A stretch of DNA of 64,000 bases from Nigrospora sphaerica (Eukaryota > Ascomycota > Sordariomycetes > Amphisphaeriales > Apiosporaceae), in assembly GCA_018287875.1 (NCBI GenBank), contig JAGVVL010000013.1, positions 1,364,001 through 1,428,000 of the forward strand, written 5' to 3'. The translations under genes were made by a program, and so were the position numbers. Position 1 is the first letter of the stretch. Each line of letters starts with the position of its first letter. Below the pieces are notes generated by a model, which made no database searches, had not been told where the DNA came from, and was given only the letters and a program-made list of their open reading frames with translations. Positions 55,647 through 64,000 of the stretch are shown in pieces.

Positions 55647-56513
55647 TCACCTGGCCGACACGAAGAAATCTACCCTGGCCAGCTGATATCCCAAACAAAA
55701 CGTTAAGAGGGGCAATAGCATGCGGACGAGGACGAGCACGGCCTGCTTGAGCTTGCGGACGTAGTCCCGTTCCAACATGGAGCGCATGTCGGCGGTGTCG
55801 TTGACGTGGGGGAAAGGGATCTTGGGGACGGGGCGGCCGAGGAAGCGGGCGAGGGGCTCCCAGCCGTCGCGGCCGACGCGGTACTCGAGGAGGCGGTCGG
55901 GCGGGACGAGGGCGCGGATGCGGCGGTGGTGGTCGTCGTAGCGGCGGCGCAGGCGGGCGCGGGCGTCGGCGCGGTCGCGGGCGCCGCCGAGCCAGCCGGC
56001 GACGAGGGCGCGGAAGCCGCGCGTCGCGTGCGGGCGGCCGGCGAGGGGGTCGAGCACGGCGCGCGCGAGCGCCGGCGCCGGCCCCCACGCCGCCGCCAGG
56101 AGCGCCGCGTCGACGGACCGCGCCCACGCCTCGAACGGCCGCGTCGCCAGTAGCACCCGCGCCCCTGGGTACGCCGCCACGAGCTCGGGCCCGAAGAAGC
56201 CCGCCGCGTCCGTCACCGCCTGGAAGTGCCCGAGCCAAGGGTCCCACTCGGCTGCGCCCCAAGGCCGCCGCGGCGCCGCCGCCCCTCCCTTCTCCGCCGT
56301 CGGCCAGTGGTGTTCCGCCGCCAGCTCCCAACGCCGCCACTCGTCGTCGTTGTCCATGTGGCGTATCATGTGGTGGACGTGCTGGACGCCCAGCTTCTCG
56401 AGCGCAGCGGCAAGCGACATGGACCCCGTGCGCGGCAGGCCGACACAGAGGATGCCCGCGCCCGATGCGAGGCTGCCTTGGACCAGGGCGGGTGGGGGCT
56501 GGACCGACGCCAT
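55647..56513 (-). CDS. Sulfotransferase-family (P-loop) protein
   Basis: Intronless frame of 288 residues. ATG at 56513 gives MASVQPPP; no upstream ATG in frame is better. Near residue 24 is CVGLPRTGSMSLAAALEKLG, the 5'-phosphosulfate-binding type P-loop of the sulfotransferase family 4 group, followed by HHMIRHM. Later LLATRPFEAWARSVDA suits the second PAPS-contact strand and helix. A helical region and KIPFPHVND close the domain. Near the C-terminus is a hydrophobic segment (AVLVLVRMLLPLLTFCLGY), possibly a membrane anchor. The base composition is extremely GC-rich. Many fungal members are of unknown function, and transfer of sulfate is not proven for them. Confidence 0.88.
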   Translation of the reverse strand: MASVQPPPALVQGSLASGAGILCVGLPRTGSMSLAAALEKLGVQHVHHMIRHMDNDDEWRRWELAAEHHWPTAEKGGAAAPRRPWGAAEWDPWLGHFQAVTDAAGFFGPELVAAYPGARVLLATRPFEAWARSVDAALLAAAWGPAPALARAVLDPLAGRPHATRGFRALVAGWLGGARDRADARARLRRRYDDHHRRIRALVPPDRLLEYRVGRDGWEPLARFLGRPVPKIPFPHVNDTADMRSMLERDYVRKLKQAVLVLVRMLLPLLTFCLGYQLARVDFFVSAR

Positions 56514-59500
56514 CCTCGTGCGTGCTGGGTGGCTGTCGCCTGTGAAGGGAGGGACGAAAGGCGTGGGACGGACCCCGTCGGCGGTCAGGCACAAAACTTC
56601 AACCGAATGGAAGGCCCGGTGACGAGTGGGCTAAGAGCGCTTGGGGGACGGAAGAAAACAAAATCACACCTGGCAGGTGACAGGATGGAAGCAACACTGC
56701 TGTGCCCGCAAGGTTATGCTTCGCACCGGCAGTCATTTATCTATTCCTTGAGAAGTCTCAGATCAGTCTTTCAGGCCCCACTCCCCCAGGCGTTCCTGTG
56801 CCAATACGGGCAACGATCCTCTGGAGTTGGCTGCTATCTTGGTATATGCTAAAATACCAGAAGGGAAACCAGGGCTGCCGCGGGTCGCCGACCTCGGGCA
56901 GAAACTTGAGAGATAGATTCATCTCATACAGTTTTGCCGTTGTTGGAGGCATGGAACAAACAAGCTTTCTAGCCGGCCTTTAATGTGTTGCTGACCGGCC
57001 CCGTGTCATGGCCGTCAGCATAGGATGACATGTGGGCCTTTTCATTTCTTGGCCCATAAAGACGAACAACAGCAGTACAGCAAGCTTTTGAAGATCGTCT
57101 AGGCGGGACTGGGAGCTTGCAAACGTAAGTTACTGAACCCTCCCCTTTGTATTTTTGCCGTATTCACGCTTCGGACGTGGATTGCATCCTGATAGTTCCC
57201 CACAAGCCACGAGGAGTATGGGTCTCGGCAGCTGGCCGGTCGATCAGGTGGGTCATCTCCCCTATACGAGGTGATATCTGATTGGAAGGGGTCACTCAAC
57301 TGACTAGCCGATCGAGCCCAGTGTCCTGATTGCTGGGTACGACCAAGGAAAGCGAATGCCTGGTTGCCCGCCATGACCTACAGATCACGCAACGATGTCC
57401 AACTCTCAGGCAGATCGGGTTCCGCTATGCACCCGGCCCCGCGACACGAAGTTTGACCAGTCAGCATGACGAGCCCCATAGCACACGGTGTGGTGCCTAC
57501 GTCCCACATGGCTACAAAAGGCCACCGCCCATCGGTGGACTTTGTCGGCACAAGTTGGCTTTGCTGCGTATTCGCAGTGTCAGATGAGTATCAAGGAGCA
57601 GCCTGCACAGGTAACCAAGTAGGCTCGTCCCAGGCGCATGGCACACGGAGACGAGATCGGAATCTAAGATAAGCTTGTTTTGACTTCAAGCCGCGCCAGC
57701 AAAGGCCCATCCTATCGTGCCCGCGTCAGTGAAGATGTCAAGTCGCCGAGGCGCCACCGAACGGCGAATACATTGTCTTGGCCTCATCACGGCAAGTACG
57801 CAAAACAACTGCCGAGCGCCCGCTGACAGAAAGTGATCTGTCATGAGACCGGATTGCGTGACAGGTAGACGAGGCCTTGGGCGCGGGTGGGGAGGAGGGG
57901 TATAGGTCTCTAATACAGCCCTCTGCGTTGTGGTAGTCTACACATAGCTCCACGGAAGGGTTTGTGCCATGCGCCGCCTTACGGTGCCTCTTGGAATCCA
58001 TGGGAAAATTTGCTTAGAAGGCGTGCCTAGTTTCATAATAAAGCATTAAGAAATGCGATTGGGAGGCGTTAGTGGCGATACATGGTTATCACACAAAAGT
58101 GTTACAGCCTGGCAGATTGGTCCCTGCAGGAGCAGCCCTTAAAGTGCAGAACTGGACAGAATGATCCAACAAGTGGATCATTCCCGAAGCATTTTGCTTT
58201 GTGCCTCAGCGGGCAGTTGGTCCAGACGTGCTGTAACAAAAAGTCTCATGGTATGAACAGTAACGACTTGTAGTATAGTCGTTGACTCATCACCCGGTTT
58301 TGAAGATTACATTAGCTAGAAGCGGTACGAATTTTAAGTGAAATTTCTAGTAACCAATATCACCATACCTCAAGCGTTCTAGCCATAAAGAATGGCAGAA
58401 GGACTAGGAGAGGCCCTAACAGAAGGAAAAGGGGCTGGAAGAGGGCAAAAGAACCTGAAAACAGGACCAAAGTCGTCATATCTGCGCTCGACGAGTCAGA
58501 ATGCCGAACCAAATAACCCCCTCAGCTGCAATCCATCAATGCTACACACCACGATGACCATCTCCATAACAAGTACAGGCAATGGCAGGCCATGACGTCT
58601 TCGTTGGGGCTAGTTACAGCGGTCCGAAAATTCTTCTCCCGGCTTCATTTCTCACACCGAGCTGCTTCGGCATGTTGCTCGCTTGAGCGCTAACCATGCG
58701 TAAACTCTCGTTGGTAAAGGGGCGACGATGCCATCGCGCGGTTCTTAATATCGTCCCTATAGAAACGCGGCCAGGAATGGAGAGCGCGAAGACGAGATTC
58801 GTCAGGTCTTTCACCATCCCGGCAGACGGAATTACCGTCAACCCGCACCGTGGCAGGGTATGCGCGCGCCGTGTCGCGATCGGAAGAATGACCTCGGGTC
58901 GAGCTGCGTGTTCACCAGCACGCGGCCAACGACCTGCCGTACCTCGGATGCAAATTTCAATTGTATCTTTGGGCGTGTTGGCTGTGATGTGTCCCCAGTG
59001 ACGCGTCCTGCGGTTTCGCCGCCGCTCTCCTTGCGGTCCTCGGGGGTGCCGTCCCGGATTCGTCGATGCTGGTAACATTCACGGCAGGCCTTCCTTCGGA
59101 GGAGATTATTATGATATGCAAGGCAGAGGTTCTGGACAACTGTCTGCCCTCTGAGACCTCGGAAGACTAGTCTGTGGTAGAACTTCCCGGGCTCTGAAAG
59201 CCATGGCGGGCGTAACACTTGATCGGCCTCGGGTGGAGCTCAATGTCATGTGGGCAAATCTTCTGTAGTAGCGAGACGAAGATATTTTTTCGACGGCATA
59301 GTGGAATCAGAACCGATAAAATTGTGAAGTCGCTCCGTGATTTTATTCCTCCCAAAAGCATAATAAGCAGGAGAGGTAAAAGGTTTTTGATAGCGGGCTG
59401 GAGGTGCAGGACCCGCTTGATGAATTTTGTTACATGCCGTTTATGTAGACGTCATGTTTCATTACTTTCTCTATCACGTGCTTTTTTGGCGTTTCGGGTA

Positions 59501-60388
59501 AAGTAACGGCCGCCAAGCGCGAATGGATGTAAACGCCGAAGAGATTTGTTCACGGGGGTGGGCTATTTAAAGGCTCACGCGCGATTTCCCTCCCCCCGGC
59601 TCCAGATTCTAGCCCCATCTTCGAAAACGCGATCGGTTCCCCCCGAGGTTCCACCCACCCCGGAACCCGGCCGAAAAGACTTGATGTGAAACGGTGCGAA
59701 CAAAAACCCCGGGGAATCCCTCGTGGGCGGCGCCTTTGCCTTGATGCGGCTCAGCCTGTCAGGGTCGCGTGGGCAGGGCGGCCTTTGCGTCGCAGATCCC
59801 CCACGCTGGAAAAAGGGTCGGCGGCGTTATGCGCCGGGGGCCGGAAGGAAACCCTCCACGTATGTGTCGACGGCCCGCGAATGAGGGGTTTTCGGGTCCT
59901 GCTGACGGGCACTGCGCGCGTGGCCATCGTGACAGGCCTGCCAGTTCGACTCCAGGAGGATTTGGGCCGCAGCCACCGAGTTTACGAGGTCTTGGTCACG
60001 GGTCCTCCCTGGCTGGAATTGCGGAAGGTCAAGGCCGAACGCGGCAAGGCGGCGAATGCGGCGATAGGAGAGAAAGGGAGGGGGAAATAGCCGCGTTCGG
60101 GCTGGGCACCTATGCCGCTTGCAGATGCGGAGGAGCCGCTGTCCCCAGTTCTTGGCGCCTAATGCGGGCAAAAACGCGGAGCGCCGTGGCGCAGCCCTAG
60201 GAGCTTGGCCCATCTGTTTCTGGCCTCGTCACTCGTGGCATTTCTTGCCTAGCCCGGACCGGCATTCGGCGTAATGTGACGCTATCGCCCTCGACTCCAT
60301 AGGTGGAGATGCTTTCCGCCATCCTGGCACGACCAGAGAAGACGCGATCGCGGGCCCGAGCCGGGTGGAAGAGGGGTGGAAGAAGACC
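56514..60388. other. Long gene-poor region
   Basis: About 3.9 kb. At 58.6-59.4 kb the minus strand has several medium open stretches (for example around KNIFVSLLQKICPHDIELH) that look like the decayed remains of a gene but match no family I know. The 59.5-60.4 kb part is GC-rich and probably promoter-distal sequence of the xylanase. No tRNA or mobile element is supported. Confidence 0.4.
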
Positions 60389-60408
60389 GGGGGGGGGGGG
60401 GGGGGGGG
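60389..60408 (+). repeat. Run of 20 G
   Basis: Twenty consecutive G bases, about 550 bases upstream of the xylanase start. It could form a G-quadruplex or be of uncertain length in the assembly. Confidence 0.95.
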
Positions 60409-60846
60409 CGACGACAAACATAGTTTGTTGTATAGGCTACCGTTCTGCTGGGTCAAGGGGGCGGTATAGCGGCACACGACGGGCATCCCGAGTAGTCCTT
60501 GCAAGTCACGTCGCGTGTTAGCGGCAAAGTGTTGGTGGCTGCAGGCAGTGAAATGAAAGGACGAAGTCAACCCCCCTGTCGCATGTCCCGATCTAGACGG
60601 GAGACCCCGGCGCCCAGACCCTCTAACCCGTTCGGGGCCGGACCTTCGGCCACGACCAGAGGCCAAGAGGCCAAAAACAATCTATGCTCGGAAGGGGGCC
60701 AAGTTTGGCGGTAATCTTCCATCAATTAGCAACCCCTGCTCGCGGGCGCATGGCGTTTTGTTTGCTTGCCTCTTCCGGCCCCCATCCTGTCGTTGGGCGC
60801 GCCGCCATGTCATGTCCCGCCCCCGGGAGGGCCATCCGGACCTGCA

Positions 60847-60853
60847 TATAAAA
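60847..60853 (+). promoter_or_regulatory. TATA box of GH10 xylanase gene
   Basis: TATAAAA about 107 bases before the start codon at 60960, followed by a C-rich leader, as usual for inducible fungal cellulase and xylanase genes. Confidence 0.65.
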
Positions 60854-60959
60854 CCCGGCCCGGACGCCGCCTCCTCTGCTTGTTGGCTCTCACGCTCCAA
60901 TCTCATCCCTAGGCCACTCAAGCATTCGCTTTGCACCCCGCAGCTGCAAGCCACTCAAC

Positions 60960-62255
60960 ATGCGTACCTCTTCTGTCGTGTTGGCCCTCGCGCCGGCGGC
61001 CGCGATCGCCCAGTCACCCCTTTGGGGCCAGTGTACGTCCTGTCGTCTGGTCGTTTGGGTGACCGAAGCCGCGTACTAACGGGACTTGTTTTCAGGCGGT
61101 GGTCAAGGATGGACCGGTCCCACGACCTGCGCGTCGGGCTCGACGTGTGTGAAGTCGAAGTGAGCCACCTCCCCCCAACGCATCTCGCGCTCTTCTTGCT
61201 CACCCTCGTGTGTTTTCTCCAGCGAATGGTACAGCCAGTGCCAGCCCAGCAGTGGTAATGGTAACCCGGCGCCAGCGCCGACGACGACTCAGGCAGGGCC
61301 TGCGCCGACGACGACGCAGAGCAACCCGCCGCCGGCGGCGGGGACGAGCCTGAACGACAAGTTCCGGGCCAAGGGCAAGCAGTACTTCGGCACCGAGATC
61401 GACCACTACCACCTCAACAACCAGCCGCTCATGAACATCGCGCGCCAGCAGTTCGGCCAGGTGACGCACGAGAACAGCATGAAGTGGGACGCCATCGAGC
61501 CGAGCCGCGGCTCCTTCAGCTGGGGCAACGCCGACCGCGTCATCGACTGGGCCACGCAGAACGGCAAGCTCATCCGCGGCCACACGCTGCTCTGGCACAG
61601 CCAGCTGCCCAACTGGGTCCAGCAGATCAACGACCGCAACACGCTGACCCAGGTGATCCAAAACCACGTCACCTCGGTCGTGACGCGCTACCGCGGCAAG
61701 ATCCTGCAGTACGACGTCGTCAACGAGATCTTCGCCGAGAACGGCAACCTCCGCGACAGCGTCTTCAGCCGCGTGCTCGGCGAGGACTTCGTCGGCATCG
61801 CCTTCCGCGCCGCCCGCGCCGCCGACCCCAACGCCAAGCTCTACATTAACGACTACAACCTCGACATTGCCAACTACGCCAAGGTGACGACCGGCATGGT
61901 CGCCCACGTCAACAAGTGGGTGTCGCAGGGCATCCCCATCGACGGCATCGGCTCGCAGGCCCACCTCGCCGCCGCCGGCGGCTGGAACCCGGCCTCGGGC
62001 GTGCCCGCCGCCCTCAAGGCCCTCGCCGCCGCCAACATCAAGGAGGTCGCCATCACCGAGCTCGACATCGCCGGCGCCGCCGCCAACGACTTCGTCACCG
62101 TCATGAACGCCTGCCTCCAGGTCTCCAAGTGCGTCGGCATCACCGTCTGGGGTGTCTCGGACAAGGACAGCTGGCGCCCCAACGACAACCCGCTCCTCTT
62201 CGACCGCAACTACCAGGCCAAGGCCGCCTTCAACGCCCTCATGAACGCCCTGTAA
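60960..62255 (+). CDS. Endo-1,4-beta-xylanase, GH10 with N-terminal CBM1
   Basis: Secreted enzyme of 389 residues that cuts the xylan backbone with retention. Exons are 60960..61032, 61096..61159 and 61223..62255, with two introns inside the binding module. Signal peptide about 1-18 (AIAQ cleavage area). Residues about 19-52 form a CBM1 cellulose-binding module ([27 protein letters not shown]). A Pro/Thr linker with two APTTTQ-type units follows. The GH10 barrel shows [34 protein letters not shown], the acid/base Glu in DVVNEIF and the nucleophile Glu in AITELDIAG, with the usual disulphide loop [10 protein letters not shown] nearby. Length and motifs are all normal, so it should be active. 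N-terminal placement of CBM1 is common in Sordariomycete GH10 enzymes. Confidence 0.97.
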
Positions 62256-62429
62256 AAGGAGTCCGACTGGGCGCTTGGATGGTTGATCCCACTAGTATCC
62301 ACTAGTATCCCTTCACTTTTGTACATAGCCTTGTTTTGCCTATCTATAGTCCCCCTTCCCTCGAGAGGACGGCACCTGCGGCCCTTGCATATACAGCCCC
62401 GCACGTTTATTATGAAATTTCTACCACAC

Positions 62430-62590
62430 TTCGCCGTGACTTGTCCAAGCGGCACCGAGAACTTCTGGTCCGGGCAATCTGGACGCATTGGCCCTTGTCG
62501 TAGTGCTGGCATTCGCACTCTTTGGCTACGCCGTCGGGGTGTACGAGGTAACACCGTCTGCCGTCGATGCAGGCGCCCGTCGCGTCCACG
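62430..62590 (-). pseudogene. Duplicated Cys-rich module fragment
   Basis: On the minus strand, beginning near 62590, this reads GACIDGRRCYLVHPDG followed by a CEC and a CQHYDKGQC pattern, then runs on to a stop near 62410. It is clearly related to 63863-64000 (same minus-strand text with several Cys lost there). It begins shortly after the xylanase gene and has no visible start codon, so it is either an exon of an unseen gene or a duplicated fragment. Confidence 0.6.
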
Positions 62591-62599
62591 GTAAGTCGC

Positions 62600-63219
62600 C
62601 TAACCTAGGATCATGGTTGACTTTGGGCGCCGTGGGGAAAGAAGTATGGGTGCCAAGCGGTACATGACAGCGTCGCATCTTTCCAGATGCCGTGCTTAGG
62701 TACTTAGGTATCTTCACACAAAAAGGCGTTCATCAGGCTGTGTCTTACATTTCAGCCTCCACTCGTAGGTCGTCCCGTAACTCATTGTCCTTGCCTCAAC
62801 CCGATAAGCCCACAATGGTCCGACACGTCTGTATCATCGTTCATCCTGTGATGGCGACGTCATGAAATCGGTTCATCCGGCAATGCTCCCTTCCAAGCCC
62901 GTATTTTCTCATATGCGAGTCTACAGTGCTCCCGTCCAAGCTCTGCAGCCTTTAGTCCGATCACGGTTAGTCCACGAGGCATCACCACTGGCAGCACCAT
63001 TGTTGCCATGTTGTGGCAATATGAGGCTATTCCCATATTCAATCAGCAGGTCACGCGAGGAGCTACTAGTACCTGCTTTAGGACCTGTGGAGCATTCGAG
63101 GGGCAATCTCCAGCATGGGTATAGAATGCCATGACTGACAACTTTTCCTTCAATTTCTAATAGGACAACCTTGAACCTTTCGCTTGCCATGCTCCCCCAG
63201 CCTCCAGTGCGACACATGT
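62600..63219. other. Intergenic between the two duplicated modules
   Basis: About 620 bases; no supported feature seen. Confidence 0.45.
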
Positions 63220-64000
63220 TTAATAAATGCCCCACTTGGTCTTCTGCTGCTTGATGTTGCCGTTGCACTTCATATTTCCCTTCGCGCCTATGCGACTGTC
63301 GGGGGCGCCATTGCTAAACCTCCTAATGGACTCGTTGATGATGTCGATGACATCCTGCCCGCCAACGACGAAGTTGACGTTGCCGTTGACCTCAGTGGCC
63401 TTACCGCCGAAGCAGCAGGACCCAAAGGAGGCGATGTTGCGCTGAGGCTTCCCGACAACTTGCGGAGTCCAATCCGACCCGGCATCATTTTGGATATTTC
63501 GGATAATCTGGCGGCAGTCCTCGACCAGAGGGGAACCACCACTGGACTGATTTTCAAACGTGGAATCACTGCAGGAATTAACGCCTGGCGGAATTTCACA
63601 GGGGTAGTTAGTGCTAGACCTTTCCTGGGCCTTCTCCCAGGACTGGAAGGCGCGTTCGGGACTGCAGACTGGGATTCGCATAAACCCCGGGGTAGTGACG
63701 TCGGTGGCGAGCAGGTTATCGACAGTGCCGCTATCACGGACATCGGCATAACCACCACCGTTCTTTCCGCCATTCTGCAGGTAGGTGCGGACCGATCCTT
63801 TGATTATCTCATTCTTAGTTATGCCACCAAAGATGCTGCCGTCGAGCGATGTTAGCCCAGGCGGCACCGAGAACTTCTGGTTTTGGCAAATTTAGACGCA
63901 GTGGCTGTGGTCGTAGTGCTGGCACTCGCTTTTTTTTTTTTTTTTTGCTTCGCCGTCGGGGTGTACGAGGTAATACTGTCTGCCGTCGATGTATGCGCCC
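63220..64000 (-). CDS. Hce2-domain protein, C-terminal part (probably tail of a killer-toxin-like chitinase); 5' end outside window
   Basis: The minus-strand frame 63867..63220 is open and ends with TAA. It has GYADVRDSGTVDNLLATD, TPGFMRIPVCSPERAF, then the Hce2 region: NSCSDSTFENQSSGGSPL, VEDCRQIIRNIQ, IASFGSCCFGG, NVNFVVGGQDVIDIINES and a final KWGIY. This order is that of the C-terminal region of fungal killer-toxin-like GH18 chitinases, so the catalytic domain may lie to the right. A stand-alone Hce2 (Ecp2-type, effector-like) protein is the alternative. Upstream in the window the frame meets a TAA at 63894-63892 and a 17-base A/T run (63930-63946); whether an intron removes these or the gene is broken cannot be settled here. 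Six or more cysteines suggest a secreted, disulphide-bonded domain. Confidence 0.75.
63930..63946. repeat. Run of 17 T (poly-Lys codons or tract within the Cys-rich module)
   Basis: Seventeen T on the plus strand (A on the coding strand) interrupt the duplicated module exactly where the other copy has GCCAAAGAGTGC. It looks like slippage expansion of a short A-rich site. Confidence 0.9.

Noticed and set aside
55582..56592. Second long minus-strand frame over the sulfotransferase gene
   Set aside because: It is a Pro/Arg repeat-like shadow of the same GC-rich sequence; the frame with the P-loop is the real one.

Overview
The window looks like nuclear DNA of a filamentous ascomycete. Genes are GC-rich and cut by short 50-170 nt GT-AG introns, many with CTAAC/CTGAC-type branch sites. 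The families are typically fungal: Zn2Cys6 regulators, asco-laccase, PhiA-like wall protein, GLEYA adhesin, NACHT NLR, Hce2 domain, and a CBM1-GH10 xylanase. Repeats carry C:G-to-T:A damage typical of repeat-induced point mutation (RIP). A Sordariomycete, perhaps Sordariales, is my inference from overall protein character; no species can be named from the sequence alone.

Region 1 (1-14.4 kb) is a dense group of seven genes: a laccase cut by the left edge, a cytochrome P450, a Zn2Cys6 regulator, a secreted S33 (TAP-like) hydrolase, a short-chain dehydrogenase, a C2H2/Zn2Cys6 regulator and a DHA2-type MFS exporter. Oxidases, reductase, exporter and two regulators together resemble a secondary-metabolite or catabolic cluster, but no PKS, NRPS or terpene backbone gene is visible. 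Region 2 (14.4-29.7 kb) is ordinary and gene-sparse: an F-box/LRR-like relic, an S28 serine peptidase, a TPR protein, an intron-rich fungal-rhodopsin-type membrane protein and a PhiA-like wall protein, with long gaps between them.

Region 3 (29.7-48.6 kb) is a repeat and pseudogene island. It holds a RIP-damaged LINE, a chromate-transporter pseudogene, a transposase-like relic, an unclassified degraded repeat, a second S33 gene carrying one nonsense codon, and a broken NACHT-type NLR. One intact small cysteine-rich secreted protein (IDI-2-like) sits inside it. Region 4 (48.6-64 kb) returns to normal genes: a coiled-coil protein, a GLEYA adhesin with a Ser/Ala repeat stalk, a relic of an acetate-transporter-family gene, a sulfotransferase-like P-loop protein, the xylanase, and the C-terminal part of an Hce2 protein, probably the tail of a killer-toxin-like chitinase, running off the right edge.

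Most multi-exon models were built by checking reading phase across each splice site by eye. Where phase does not close (exon 1/2 of the S33 gene at 6.4 kb, and the middle and tail of the rhodopsin-like gene) this is stated. The best candidates for something new are the backbone-less cluster of region 1 and the effector-like gene embedded in the RIP island next to NLR remains.
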